Notes: generated by a model from the sequence alone, not told the origin. 44,404 bases of DNA from Paenibacillus assamensis DSM 18201 (GCF_000422445.1 NZ_AULU01000025.1:1-44404); one strand, 5' to 3'. Positions 1-8,949 are shown, counted from the stretch's first letter. Made by a program: numbers and translations.

Positions 1-312
1 TATGTTCACCCCGAGGCGATATTCCATTCGGATCAAGGTATGCACTACACGAATCCTAACATACAAAAGCAGATCGCTGAGTTAGGGTTTCAGCAGTCTA
101 TGTCGCGTAAGGCTAATTGTTGGGACAATGCTTCCATGGAAAGCTTCTTTGGTCATTTGAAAGATGAGTTGGACTATAAGCAATGTACAAATTTAGAAGA
201 ATTGCGAATTTGTGTAGATGAGTACATCACATTTTATAACTCACATCGATATCAGTGGACATTAAATAAGATGACTCCTGATGAATTCAGGAGCCATCTT
301 GTTGCTGCTTAA
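1..312 (+). CDS. IS3-family transposase OrfB, C-terminal part (partial)
   Basis: The reading frame is open from base 1, so the N-terminal part lies outside the window. The 103 visible residues are the C-terminal half of an rve/DDE integrase core of the IS3 OrfB type. Visible signatures are HSDQG, which carries the second catalytic Asp, a conserved NCWDNASMESFF stretch with the third catalytic acid (Glu of MESFF), and the family tail beginning YNSHR and ending PDEF. The family catalyses copy-out/paste-in transposition, normally as an OrfAB frameshift product. The stop at 310-312 is followed within 25 bases by the element end. No lesion is visible in the part present. Family assignment is firm; the group (IS150-like) is an inference from the end sequence. 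Confidence 0.93.
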   Translation, partial: YVHPEAIFHSDQGMHYTNPNIQKQIAELGFQQSMSRKANCWDNASMESFFGHLKDELDYKQCTNLEELRICVDEYITFYNSHRYQWTLNKMTPDEFRSHLVAA

Positions 313-358
313 ATCGAAAGGACCTTTTTTATATACTGTCCACTAATAGGGTTACAGT
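1..358 (+). mobile_element. Right end of an IS3-family insertion sequence
   Basis: The element includes the OrfB fragment and a short tail. A probable terminal inverted repeat lies at 336-356; on the minus strand it begins TGTAACCC and ends TTAGTGGACAG. A TTAG(T)TGGACAG block also occurs at 44119-44130, just before the OrfA start at the other edge of the window, so the two flanking elements are of the same type or closely related. The exact outer boundary and any target duplication cannot be fixed from one end. Confidence 0.7.
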
Positions 359-505
359 TCAGACTGGCTTTCTGGTGCCCTTTCATATTGTTATAGCGTG
401 TTTTTTTTTATACATAGGGTACAAACCTTCACTCATATATCCTTCAATAGGGTGTGTTCTATAGACCGTACATTTAACAATGAACAGTTAAATGGAGGGT
501 AGATC

Positions 506-1318
506 ATGTATATTGAAGTGGAAAAAGGCATACATGTTTTTGTTGAGGATATTAATCCTGGAGGACAGACGAACAAAACGATCTTTTTCGTGCATGGTTG
601 GCCGCTTAATCACAATATGTTTCAGTATCAGTACAATGTTCTGCCGCAGCATGGAATTCGCTGTGTGTGTATGGATATTCGTGGGAATGGGCAATCAGAT
701 AAGCCATGGGGTGGCTACACGTTTGATCGATTAGCGGACGACATCGCTGTGGTGCTGGAGACATTGAGACTTGAAAATATAACGCTGCTTGGTTTTTCTG
801 TGGGCGGAGCCATTACGATTCGTTATATGTCTCGCTACAAAGGTCGTCGCGTTTCGAAGTTGGCACTAGTCGATGCCGTTTCTCCTTCATTCGTGAAAGA
901 TGCAGATTCTCCTTACGGAGTTCCAAGAGAACAAGCAGATGCCCTTATTAAACAAATGTACGTGAATTTACCTGTATTTCTTAGTGGTCTGTCTCCATCT
1001 TTTTTTAATCGGAATTTAGGCAATGCAACGAATGATTGGTTTGTAAATATGGCTTTGGATTCCGCTTCATATGCCCTTATTAAATTATTGCAAGCAGCAG
1101 CTAATGAAAATGTAGAAAAAGATTTAAGTCAAATTCAAGCGCCAACAGCCATTTTTCATGGTGTTCATGACCAGTTGATTCCGTACAAAAGTGCTGAATT
1201 GACGAATCAACGAATGAAGAACTCTAAGCTCTTTCCATTAACGAATAGTGGGCATGGGGCGCCAATCTGTCAAGCAGATGAATTGAATAAGCTGCTTATT
1301 GATTTTGTGAATTCGTAA
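506..1318 (+). CDS. Alpha/beta hydrolase (esterase / non-heme haloperoxidase-like)
   Basis: A 270-residue soluble protein of the alpha/beta-hydrolase fold, the usual length for the family. HGWP at residues 30-33 supplies the oxyanion hole, GFSVGG places the nucleophile at Ser98, HGVHD gives the acid at Asp222, and SGHG gives the catalytic His250. There is no signal peptide, so it is probably cytoplasmic. The closest families by motif are arylesterases and cofactor-free haloperoxidases, but the substrate cannot be read from sequence. The ATG at 506 follows a GGAGGG ribosome binding site at 494-499. The gene stands alone between the IS end and the two-component genes. A weak hairpin (1365-1388) with a T-rich tail may end it. 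Confidence 0.88.
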   Translation: MYIEVEKGIHVFVEDINPGGQTNKTIFFVHGWPLNHNMFQYQYNVLPQHGIRCVCMDIRGNGQSDKPWGGYTFDRLADDIAVVLETLRLENITLLGFSVGGAITIRYMSRYKGRRVSKLALVDAVSPSFVKDADSPYGVPREQADALIKQMYVNLPVFLSGLSPSFFNRNLGNATNDWFVNMALDSASYALIKLLQAAANENVEKDLSQIQAPTAIFHGVHDQLIPYKSAELTNQRMKNSKLFPLTNSGHGAPICQADELNKLLIDFVNS

Positions 1319-1438
1319 AGCGAGTTGGTTTTGAGTAAGGTGGACATGTATAGGGTTAACAATGGGGCCTAGCGTATATCTGAGGCTCTATTTGTTCTGT
1401 TTCTATCGTTCAGATACAATTATTAAGAATCTGTACTT

Positions 1439-1467
1439 TTAATTCGGGCATATAGTTCTGCTATAAT
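1439..1467 (+). promoter_or_regulatory. Probable sigma-A promoter with extended -10, upstream of the VanR-like gene
   Basis: The -10 is TATAAT at 1462-1467, preceded by TG one base away (TGCTATAAT), which makes an extended -10. The -35 position (1439-1444) reads TTAATT and is weak, as is common with extended -10 promoters. It lies about 37 bases before the response regulator start. Confidence 0.5.
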
Positions 1468-1504
1468 GGTGACGTTGTAAACTTCTTATAGGGGATGAAA
1501 AGAA

Positions 1505-2194
1505 ATGACGCGTATTACCATTCTCATCGCGGATGACGAACCAGAAATCGCAGAGTTACTCGCGCTGCACATAAAAAAAGAGGGTTACTACCCAATTGTC
1601 GTATCTAACGGTAAGGCGGCGATCCAAGCTGTGGAGTCGAACGCTATTGATCTAGCTGTACTTGACATTATGATGCCTGAAATGGACGGGTATGAGGTAA
1701 CGCATCGTATTCGTGAGCTTAGCTCCATGCCTATTATATTCCTAAGTGCGAAGGCAACGGATTTGGACAAAATTACAGGCTTGGTTAGAGGAGCAGATGA
1801 TTACGTCACAAAGCCCTTCAATCCGATGGAACTGATTGCTCGTGTCAATGCTCAGCTGCGGCGTTCGATGCAGTTGAACCAACAAGCACCAGCGATAAAG
1901 CCAATACTAGAATTCGGGGGATTATCGATTTCGTATGATCAGCGTACGGTTTCCCTTTATGGCAATGCTATCGAACTAACTCCGAAAGAATTCGATATTT
2001 TATATTTGTTAGCCAGCTCTCCGAAGAAAGTGTATCCTACAGAGCTTATTTTTCAACAGGTGTGGGGCGAAGCTTATTTTGAAGGCGGGAACACGGTAAT
2101 GGTACATATTCGTACCCTGCGCAAAAAGCTAGGAGAAGATAAGAATAAGTTTATCAAAACGATTTGGGGAGTAGGGTATACCTTCAATGGCTAA
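1505..2194 (+). CDS. OmpR/PhoB-family response regulator, VanR-like
   Basis: A 229-residue two-domain regulator. Receiver residues 1-120 carry the acidic pair Asp10/Asp11, the phosphoacceptor Asp54 in LAVLDIMMPEMDG, the Ser/Thr switch in FLSAKA and the conserved Lys103 in VTKPF. A winged-helix DNA-binding domain occupies about 130-229 and ends GVGYTFNG. The sequence resembles the VanR group, whose members are phosphorylated by a partner kinase and control nearby promoters. It overlaps the kinase gene by 8 bases, so the two are translationally coupled. No vanH, vanA or vanX ligase genes are present, so resistance should not be inferred. Possible targets are its own operon or the ABC importer operon downstream. 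Confidence 0.92.
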   Translation: MTRITILIADDEPEIAELLALHIKKEGYYPIVVSNGKAAIQAVESNAIDLAVLDIMMPEMDGYEVTHRIRELSSMPIIFLSAKATDLDKITGLVRGADDYVTKPFNPMELIARVNAQLRRSMQLNQQAPAIKPILEFGGLSISYDQRTVSLYGNAIELTPKEFDILYLLASSPKKVYPTELIFQQVWGEAYFEGGNTVMVHIRTLRKKLGEDKNKFIKTIWGVGYTFNG

Positions 2195-3323
2195 GTTGAA
2201 AATGATACAAAGTTTTCGTGCGAAAATGATTATGATGTTAGGCTTGAGTATGCTGTATTCCGGTATCGTTACATTTGCCACCTATAAGGTGTTTCAGACA
2301 TACTATCATCTGACTGTAAAAATGGAGAGCCCACTTGCGGACGTGCGATTCTTTATTAAAAAAATTGGCGATATTAACTTTTTCTTAATTTTCTTTATTC
2401 CATTATCGATTTTTTTCTTCTTTCTACTTACGAAACGATATGCGAATTATTTTAGTCAAATATCGGATGGTATCCATCATCTTGCGAATGGTGACTTCAA
2501 TCATCGAGTCCAACTTGCCACGAAAGATGAGTTTGGTGCTATTGCAGCAGACATCAATGCAGCTAGTGTTCAATTGCAGGAGGCCGTGAAGAGAGGCGAC
2601 TTTGCCGAGAGCAGTAAAGAACAGCTGATATTGAATTTGGCACATGATTTGCGCACGCCTCTTACTTCGGTTCTAGGATACTTAGACTTCATTTTAAAGG
2701 ACGAGCATCTAACTCCTGAACAAACGAAGCATTATACGACAATCGCCTATACAAAGTCGAAACGACTGGAAAAGCTGATTGATGAGCTCTTTGGTATTAC
2801 GAAAATGAATTACGGTATGGTTTCGATGGAGCGGCAATCAATTGATTTGAGCGAGCTGCTACACCAGTTAAGCGAAGAACTGTATCCAATGTTTGAAAGT
2901 AATCACCTCATTTCGAGAATTAGAGTGGCTTCTGATTTGACGATTCAAGGGGATGGCGAGCTGCTTGCGCGCGTATTTGAAAATTTGCTGACCAATGCCA
3001 TTCGCTATGGGAATGATGGTCAGTTTGTAGATATTAATGGATTTGTTGAGGATAGAGATATCGTCGTACAGGTTGTGAACTATGGCTCCCAAATTGATCC
3101 GGAAGATTTGCCGCATCTGTTCGACATGTTCTACATAGCGGACAAAGCAAGGACGCATCAGGAGGGCAGTACAGGTCTGGGCTTATTTATTGCGAAAAAT
3201 ATTGTAGAGCAGCATCAAGGCTCCATCACGGCCGAGAGTAATGTGGTTCGTACAAAGTTTGAAGTAAGGCTGCCGCGACGTAAGGAAACAACTGAAACTT
3301 CTTCACTTTCAGCAAATACGTAA
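2187..3323 (+). CDS. Membrane sensor histidine kinase, VanS-like
   Basis: 378 residues. Two membrane segments (about 14-34 and 63-82) bracket a very short extracellular loop, typical of small VanS-like sensors. A HAMP region follows (about 85-135), then the HisKA domain with the phosphoacceptor His153 in NLAHDLRTPLTS. The ATPase domain has its N-box at FENLLTNAIRYG (Asn270), a variant G1 region (VNYGSQIDPEDL) and a G2 box GSTGLGL at about 327-333. The start overlaps the regulator gene, so both come from one mRNA. The signal sensed is unknown; the short loop suggests membrane or cell-wall cues, as for related kinases. The tail after residue 365 is polar and unremarkable. Confidence 0.92.
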   Translation: MAKLKMIQSFRAKMIMMLGLSMLYSGIVTFATYKVFQTYYHLTVKMESPLADVRFFIKKIGDINFFLIFFIPLSIFFFFLLTKRYANYFSQISDGIHHLANGDFNHRVQLATKDEFGAIAADINAASVQLQEAVKRGDFAESSKEQLILNLAHDLRTPLTSVLGYLDFILKDEHLTPEQTKHYTTIAYTKSKRLEKLIDELFGITKMNYGMVSMERQSIDLSELLHQLSEELYPMFESNHLISRIRVASDLTIQGDGELLARVFENLLTNAIRYGNDGQFVDINGFVEDRDIVVQVVNYGSQIDPEDLPHLFDMFYIADKARTHQEGSTGLGLFIAKNIVEQHQGSITAESNVVRTKFEVRLPRRKETTETSSLSANT

Positions 3324-3371
3324 TCCTTAATGTAGAAACAGTAAAATGATAAATTATTTCGGGTTTGCTCA

Positions 3372-3440
3372 CATCCTTTCTATTTATTGAAGTGCTCGAC
3401 TGACAATCGACATATTCAACAATAGAAAGGATGTTTTTTA
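3372..3440 (+). terminator. Rho-independent terminator after the two-component genes
   Basis: Arms CATCCTTTCTATT (3372-3384) and AATAGAAAGGATG (3421-3433) are perfectly complementary, with further inner pairing, and are followed by six Ts. The loop is long (about 36 nt). The rest of the gap to the next ribosome binding site at 3612 shows no convincing gene or element. Confidence 0.75.
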
Positions 3441-3627
3441 ATTTCATTGAAAAACCAAGATATTGCTGCCGAGATTTGTTGCGTGAGGTGCTGAACGTAC
3501 ACTCTAACAACAGCGATAGTGAGAGTGGTTCATACTGAAGAAATTCAGGTTATAAAAATGGGCTGCTATAAATACATGTATAAAGTAATTTCATAATATT
3601 GTTCATTGCTTAAAGGAGGAAGAGTTG

Positions 3628-3948
3628 ATGGAGAGACCTATTGGAATTATTGTATCTGAACCAAGACCTTTAGCAGGCCAAGGCAGTCGCTCAAGCGGTA
3701 ACTTTTCGACTAAATGGTTTGGAGGCGCACACCGTATGCTTGTTGAAGTGACTGTAGATGGCCAAATTGATGAAACGATTACATTTAGTATTGCTGAAGA
3801 CCGAAGCGGCAACGATCCTGTTAAAGCTCGTAACGTACATAACAATACAGAACTAGAGTATATCGAAAGTAATTCTCTGTATATCTGTGAAACCAAATGT
3901 CCAACGAATAAAAATTTTACGGTTACAATTAAACCGTATGTGAATTAG
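3628..3948 (+). CDS. Small protein of unknown function, tandem paralogue A
   Basis: A 106-residue protein that I do not recognise. It has no signal peptide or membrane segment and alternates hydrophobic and polar residues in a way that suggests an all-beta fold. Blocks shared with the next gene are RPI...VS near the N-terminus, SR.SGNFST.WFG, VEVTVDG.I, ITFS, GND, LEY..SN..YIC and NF.VT..P.V at the end. The ATG at 3628 is chosen over a TTG at 3625 because AAAGGAGGA (3612-3620) lies 7 bases before it. The two genes are 47 bases apart and each has its own strong ribosome binding site, pointing to tandem duplication. A small beta-sandwich surface or spore-associated protein is possible but unproven. 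Confidence 0.75.
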   Translation: MERPIGIIVSEPRPLAGQGSRSSGNFSTKWFGGAHRMLVEVTVDGQIDETITFSIAEDRSGNDPVKARNVHNNTELEYIESNSLYICETKCPTNKNFTVTIKPYVN

Positions 3949-3995
3949 TGGATTTAAACATTAACTTTTTATAAAACACTTCGGGAGGACAAATA

Positions 3996-4322
3996 ATGAG
4001 CAGACCTATTGCTGTTGTCGTATCGAATTTTTCTGACTTAGAAAATCAACGAAGCCGTGCAAGCGGTAATTTTTCAACCGTATGGTTTGGATCCTGCAAA
4101 GCTATGGATGTTGAAGTGACGGTTGATGGGAAAATAAATAACGATATTACATTTAGCATGTCAATTGACATTGAAAATGGTAACGATATTGCTAAATATA
4201 ATGAGGTTAAAAATGGATCCCGATTAGAATATTACGGCTCCAACACCTTTTATATTTGCAATGTACATACATCCTTGAGTGAACGTAAAAATTTTAAAGT
4301 AACACTCAGTCCTGTAGTGTAA
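3996..4322 (+). CDS. Small protein of unknown function, tandem paralogue B
   Basis: A 108-residue paralogue of the preceding gene, sharing roughly 45% of residues by eye over the whole length, with the same block order (SGNFST.WFG near residue 30, VEVTVDG near 45, YIC near 85). Its ATG follows GGGAGGA with good spacing. Both copies keep one Cys in the YIC block, but the other Cys residues differ (copy B has one after WFG, copy A one after YIC), so a conserved disulfide is unlikely. Copy B is a few residues longer in the middle and near the end. No membrane or export signal is visible. The function is unknown; conservation of the hydrophobic pattern indicates both copies are under selection rather than decaying. 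Confidence 0.75.
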   Translation: MSRPIAVVVSNFSDLENQRSRASGNFSTVWFGSCKAMDVEVTVDGKINNDITFSMSIDIENGNDIAKYNEVKNGSRLEYYGSNTFYICNVHTSLSERKNFKVTLSPVV

Positions 4323-4549
4323 CCAATGAATAGGTTTGGCCATTACAAGCGAAGCTGAAGTTGCATGCCTCGACTAATCGTTAGTGCAGCCGAGATCTTA
4401 TCTACAGACTTTTAAGAAAAACTTTATCTTTACCCTACTTCTTTTTAAAAAGTTTTCTTTATCCTTTCTGTATGAAAGGCATGAAGATACTGACACGAAG
4501 AAGTAGGGTTTTTGTGCGGTTAAAAATGAAAACGAGGAGTGTCCATGAA

Positions 4550-5869
4550 ATGAGAAAGAAGCCATTAGCCATTATAGCGAGCTGCGTACTACTGGCGCTA
4601 ACGACCGCATGCGGTGTCCGTGGAGAATCGAAGCCTAAGCCGAAATCGGCAGCGGGTAAAACAATCGTTACTTTCTCTATTAGAGAATCGAATCCGTTTT
4701 ATCAAGTGGTGGAGAAGAAATTTGAAGCGAAGTATCCAGACATTGACTTGGAAATCCAAGCTTATAAGCAAGCTGGGGAAAAGTCGAAGCCTGGCGCGCA
4801 TGCTCAGTACATAAAAACGATGAACACCGAGGTGCTAGCTGGAAAAGGCGCTGATGTCATCGAAATGAGTAGTTTGCCTGTTGATAAGTACGTAAACAAA
4901 AAGCTGCTTGTAAATTTGAGCGACTTGATGGAGAAGGACAAATCGTTAAACAAAAGTGACCTTCAGATGAATGTGCTAGATGCTAGAAAGATTAATGGTG
5001 GTTTGTATACAATGCCATACTCGTTCTCGCTAAGCGTATTTGTCGGTGATGGTGACATTTTAAACCATGCAAATGTAGACGATAAAAGCTGGAGTTGGCA
5101 GCAATTCGGTAACATTTCAAAGAATCTGATTGAGCAGACGGGCAAAGGTGATAAGCGTTACGCTATAGCGAACCAACCACCAGATTATACCCTACAGGAA
5201 TTCGTAGTGGACAGCTACAAGGATCTTGTAGATAGTACGAATCAGAAAGCCAATTTTGATTCTGCCTTATTTGTAGATATGTTACAGCAAGTTAAAAGGA
5301 TGTACGATGATGGGATAATGACATCGGAACCAGCGGAGCATGGGAAGCAGTTGTTTCATTCAATGAGGATCGTTTCACCAGAGGAATTTATCGGTTCCTA
5401 TATGTTATATAACAATCCAAAGCTGCTGCATAAGCCGCATGCCGAAGGTCAATCAGGTGGCCCCAGAATTTTTACGGCGGATGAGCTTGGGATTAAGTCC
5501 AGCAGTAAGGTCAAAGATGAGGCGTGGACGTTTATTTCCTTCTTATTGTCGGAAGAAGTGCAATCACTACAAGAAAGACATGGGTTTTCACTGCTGACGT
5601 CACTCAATGACAAGAAGCTAAATGAGATTCAGGATCAGATGAAGAACGGCACTTATAAGTTTCCGGAAGGGAAACCGGTCAATGTGCCAATCGAAGCTTT
5701 TGCTCAGTTTAAGCAGTTCACCCAAGAAGCGAATAACTATGCAGCATGGGATGCGAAGGTAACGAACATTGTATATGAAGAAACAGTCGCCTTTTTCGCC
5801 GGTCAAAAATCTGCCGAGGATGTTGCAAAATTGATACAAAATCGGGTGACGACGTTGTTAAACGAGTAA
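4550..5869 (+). CDS. ABC transporter extracellular solute-binding lipoprotein (carbohydrate-type)
   Basis: A 439-residue lipoprotein. The signal peptide is MRKKPLAIIASCVLLALTTAC, with the lipobox Cys at residue 21. The mature part has the layout of family-1 solute-binding proteins, which deliver sugars to MalFG-type permeases at the outer face of the membrane. The internal ATG at 4550 is preferred over in-frame ATGs at 4472 and 4526 because it gives a clean lipoprotein signal and follows GAGGAG. It is the first gene of a four-gene operon with two permeases and an adaptor protein. No ATPase gene is nearby, so a shared MsmX-type ATPase may power the importer. The ligand cannot be predicted. An imperfect hairpin around 4412-4463 may separate it from the upstream small genes. 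Confidence 0.88.
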   Translation: MRKKPLAIIASCVLLALTTACGVRGESKPKPKSAAGKTIVTFSIRESNPFYQVVEKKFEAKYPDIDLEIQAYKQAGEKSKPGAHAQYIKTMNTEVLAGKGADVIEMSSLPVDKYVNKKLLVNLSDLMEKDKSLNKSDLQMNVLDARKINGGLYTMPYSFSLSVFVGDGDILNHANVDDKSWSWQQFGNISKNLIEQTGKGDKRYAIANQPPDYTLQEFVVDSYKDLVDSTNQKANFDSALFVDMLQQVKRMYDDGIMTSEPAEHGKQLFHSMRIVSPEEFIGSYMLYNNPKLLHKPHAEGQSGGPRIFTADELGIKSSSKVKDEAWTFISFLLSEEVQSLQERHGFSLLTSLNDKKLNEIQDQMKNGTYKFPEGKPVNVPIEAFAQFKQFTQEANNYAAWDAKVTNIVYEETVAFFAGQKSAEDVAKLIQNRVTTLLNE

Positions 5870-5934
5870 CGCAATCATGGATTTAGAGTTAGATTCCTTC
5901 AAGTAGTCATTCGTTTCTAAAAGGAAGAACAATC

Positions 5935-6813
5935 ATGAAAATAATGTTGAGGAAATGGTCTCGTAAGGACGCCGTTGCGGCGCTCTTGTTTCTAGCTCCT
6001 AGTGTAATAGGATTTACACTATTTTATCTGGTTCCATTTCTGATGGGTGTTTCCTATTCGTTTAAAGACAATTCAGTCAGTGGACAATTCGTTGGACTGC
6101 ATAATTACAAGGAGCTGCTAGACAGCGGCTCCTTCCGTAAAGCAGCATCTAATACTTTGTATTTCACGGTTATTAGTGTTCCGCTAATGCTCGTGTTGTC
6201 ATTAGGACTCGCTTTGCTGCTCAATCAGCATCTATACCTTCGCAACTGGCTAAGAACCGCCTACGTCCTGCCGTTAGTTATTCCTGTAGCTTCTATTATT
6301 CTCATCTGGCAAATACTATTCGACTGGAATGGTTCTCTGAACGCTTGGTTGGAGTACTTTGGCATGGATCGAGTAGATTGGATGAAGACAGACGCAGCTC
6401 GTAATGTTGTCATTGTCGTTTATTTATGGAAGAACATTGGTTATAACATCATTTTGTTCTTAGCAGGTCTGCAGCAAATACCAAAGGATTATTATGAGAC
6501 TGCACAAGTAGAAGGGGCAGGGAGACTGCGCCAATTTCGCAGTATTACGCTCGTCTATTTGACTCCGATGATCTCATTTATTGTGTTAATGTCGATCATT
6601 AATTCGTTCAAAGTATTTCGGGAAACGTACCTGATTGCAGGCGATTATCCGCATGACAGTATTTATACGCTGCAGCATTTTATGAACAATATGTTTATGG
6701 CACTCGATATTCAGAAGCTAATGGCGGCTGCTGTGATGATGGTTGGCTGTATTTTAATCATTGTATTCGTATTATTCGCGTTAGAACGCCGATTCCAGAA
6801 GTCAATGGAATAA
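5935..6813 (+). CDS. ABC sugar-type permease, MalF/UgpA-like
   Basis: A 292-residue integral membrane protein with about six membrane segments, the usual length for the shorter MalF-type permeases. The cytoplasmic EAA loop reads ETAQVEGAGRLRQF (about residues 188-201) and matches the E..A...GA pattern that contacts the ATPase. It forms the first half of the heterodimeric channel with the next gene product. The ATG follows AAAAGGAAG, 65 bases after the binding-protein stop. No defect is seen. Substrate is presumably a carbohydrate from family membership, but nothing in the sequence identifies which. Confidence 0.92.
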   Translation: MKIMLRKWSRKDAVAALLFLAPSVIGFTLFYLVPFLMGVSYSFKDNSVSGQFVGLHNYKELLDSGSFRKAASNTLYFTVISVPLMLVLSLGLALLLNQHLYLRNWLRTAYVLPLVIPVASIILIWQILFDWNGSLNAWLEYFGMDRVDWMKTDAARNVVIVVYLWKNIGYNIILFLAGLQQIPKDYYETAQVEGAGRLRQFRSITLVYLTPMISFIVLMSIINSFKVFRETYLIAGDYPHDSIYTLQHFMNNMFMALDIQKLMAAAVMMVGCILIIVFVLFALERRFQKSME

Positions 6814-6832
6814 GGGCGGGAGGGAAGCAGAG

Positions 6833-7714
6833 TTGAAACGAAGTAGAAATGTGCTGCAGCGTTTGGCACTAACGGTTGTAATGACCGTCATAGCAATCAT
6901 TTTGTTGTTTCCTATTGTGATTACATTCACGAATTCGATTATGACACAGCTCGAGATGGAGATAAATTATGGATTGATCGGAGTAATGAAGGAAGTACAA
7001 CCAGGTGAAGAAAACCCATTCGTGAACCTCAAACTATTACCTGATAAAGTATCGTGGGAGCAATACGAGAAAGTGTTGATCGATAGTCCATTTTTTCTAA
7101 AATTGTTCTGGAATTCTGTATTCCTCATGGTGCCCATTATTGTGGGACAAACGATTGTAGCTGCTTTCGCTGCCTATGCGTTTTCCAAGTTGAGATTTTA
7201 TGGGCGAGAGACGTTGTTTGTCCTCTATGTGTTGACGATGCTTATGCCATTCCAAGTTACACTCGTGCCGAATTACATTATGGTGGATAGGCTTGGGATG
7301 TTAAATAATGCAAGTGCGATCATTTTACCAGGTATATTCGCGGCTTTTGGCGTGTTTATGCTGAGGCAGTTCATGCAGCAAATCCCTTATGCTTACATCG
7401 AGGCAGCTAAAATAGATGGTGCTGGGCATTTTCGAATTTTTTGGACTATTATTTTTCCTATGGTGAAACCAGGTGTTGCCGCCCTTGTTGTACTCCTGTT
7501 CGTTGACTATTGGAACATGGTAGAGCAGCCGCTTATTTTTCTAGAAGATCCGTTTGAACAGCCCTTATCGGTATATTTATCAGAAATTAATAAGGGAGAA
7601 CGAGGTGTTGCTTTTGCAGCTTCGATGCTATATATGACTCCGATGGTATTATTGTTTATGTATGCAGAATCAAATTTTATTGAAGGGATTCAACTATCTG
7701 GAATTAAGGGGTAG
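6833..7714 (+). CDS. ABC sugar-type permease, MalG-like
   Basis: A 293-residue membrane protein with about six segments and the second EAA loop of the pair, YIEAAKIDGAGHFRIF, at about residues 186-201. It starts at TTG (6833), supported by GGGAGGG 10 bases before it, and follows the first permease by 19 bases. The long extracytoplasmic stretch between the first two membrane segments (about residues 35-80) is normal for MalG-type subunits. Together with the preceding permease it forms the translocation path. The absence of an adjacent ATP-binding subunit fits Firmicute sugar importers that share one ATPase. Confidence 0.92.
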   Translation: MKRSRNVLQRLALTVVMTVIAIILLFPIVITFTNSIMTQLEMEINYGLIGVMKEVQPGEENPFVNLKLLPDKVSWEQYEKVLIDSPFFLKLFWNSVFLMVPIIVGQTIVAAFAAYAFSKLRFYGRETLFVLYVLTMLMPFQVTLVPNYIMVDRLGMLNNASAIILPGIFAAFGVFMLRQFMQQIPYAYIEAAKIDGAGHFRIFWTIIFPMVKPGVAALVVLLFVDYWNMVEQPLIFLEDPFEQPLSVYLSEINKGERGVAFAASMLYMTPMVLLFMYAESNFIEGIQLSGIKG

Positions 7715-7738
7715 TTCAAGTGGTTAGGAGGAAGTGCT

Positions 7739-8914
7739 TTGAACATAGGGGTGCAAATACTGAAAGATGGCAACGATGCAAAGCGTAAACGATACATTCA
7801 AGTCGCATTCCTTTTATTCATCGGGGTATTGATATTTTTTACGTTATTTAGCAATACGTTAGAGTCGATAAGATTACCGAAAGTGACCACGGAAAAGCCT
7901 ATACTAGGAGCTGTTGAACATAAGCTCGAAGGAAAAGCTGTGCTCCAGCCTATTGTAGAAGTTAAGTTAGTAGGTCCAGTGGAGTGGGAAGTACAAACGA
8001 TTCATGTTAAAGAAGGAGATCGAGTAAAAAAGGGACAACTTCTTATCCGTTATGATAGTACCGATGCGGAACGGGAATTGCTTAATGATACTGCTGAATG
8101 GAAGAAGGAGCAAATTGTACTTCAAAATATTCAGGATAAGTTTATTGAAATTGCAAGAGAAGGCGACGAGATGGCTGTTCGCACGGCGAAGCGAGACTTG
8201 GCAACGCATAAGCTCAATATGGAAATATTAGAACGCAATATACTTGAAAAGAGAGAGAAGTTAGCAGCAAAGAAGGAGATTGTAGCCCCTTTTGATGGTC
8301 TAATTACAAAGCTGAATGCCGTACAAGGAATGCGATCATCTGGTGAGCCTGATGTGCTGATTGCAGATAGCCGAGCAGGCCATCAATTTGAATTGCAGGT
8401 TGATGCAGCGTTGGTGTCTAATTTGGAACTCGCGGTTCATCGTAAAATAGCCGTTGAAGTTCCAATTACGTCAAAACAACCGGCGAGGACGATTGATGGG
8501 ACGATTATGAATATTGCGCATGCAGCATCTCGAATGGAGCAATTGAACCAGGAGTCAAGTGAGGGTGCTAGTGTCAGTGTTACGCAAATGATGATCCAAG
8601 TCAAACTAATAGACCCAACGCTTAAAGGTGGCGAACAAGTATCTGTTACGGTTACGAATCGTTCCAAAGAACAAGGGTTGCTCATTCTGGATAAGGCGGT
8701 TCATCAAGATCGCAAAGGCAAGTTTGTTTATAAAGTGGAGGAGCAGAGGGGCGCACTAGGCAATGTATTCGTGGCCAGAAAAGTAAAGATTGATTATATG
8801 GAATCAAGCGAGCATGATACGATGATTCAGTCGAATGAATTAGTTGAAGACGACCAAATTATTTTAGAAAGCAGTGAACCATTACAGGATAATAATCGGA
8901 TTCGTTTAGAGTAA
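7739..8914 (+). CDS. HlyD/RND-type membrane fusion (adaptor) protein
   Basis: 391 residues. One membrane anchor lies at about 21-40, with the rest outside the cell. The first half of a biotinyl-lipoyl-like domain is seen around 75-105 (VKEGDRVKKGQLLIRYDS), then a helical hairpin about 110-180 (coiled-coil character, rich in Glu/Lys), then the second lipoyl half at about 180-200 (VAPFDGLITKLN) and beta-barrel domains to the end. Adaptors of this family normally link an exporter to outer components; in Gram-positives they partner MacB-type ABC exporters. Here it is the last gene of an importer operon, 24 bases after the MalG-like gene, with its TTG start behind TTAGGAGG. That pairing is unusual. 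Its real partner is not visible in this window. Confidence 0.85.
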   Translation: MNIGVQILKDGNDAKRKRYIQVAFLLFIGVLIFFTLFSNTLESIRLPKVTTEKPILGAVEHKLEGKAVLQPIVEVKLVGPVEWEVQTIHVKEGDRVKKGQLLIRYDSTDAERELLNDTAEWKKEQIVLQNIQDKFIEIAREGDEMAVRTAKRDLATHKLNMEILERNILEKREKLAAKKEIVAPFDGLITKLNAVQGMRSSGEPDVLIADSRAGHQFELQVDAALVSNLELAVHRKIAVEVPITSKQPARTIDGTIMNIAHAASRMEQLNQESSEGASVSVTQMMIQVKLIDPTLKGGEQVSVTVTNRSKEQGLLILDKAVHQDRKGKFVYKVEEQRGALGNVFVARKVKIDYMESSEHDTMIQSNELVEDDQIILESSEPLQDNNRIRLE

Positions 8915-8949
8915 AAATAGTCGTAAACAAAAATAAAAGCTTATATATA

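Noticed and set aside
1505..3323. Glycopeptide resistance locus, suggested by the VanRS-like pair
   Set aside because: No vanH, ligase or vanX genes nearby; VanRS-like systems are common without resistance.
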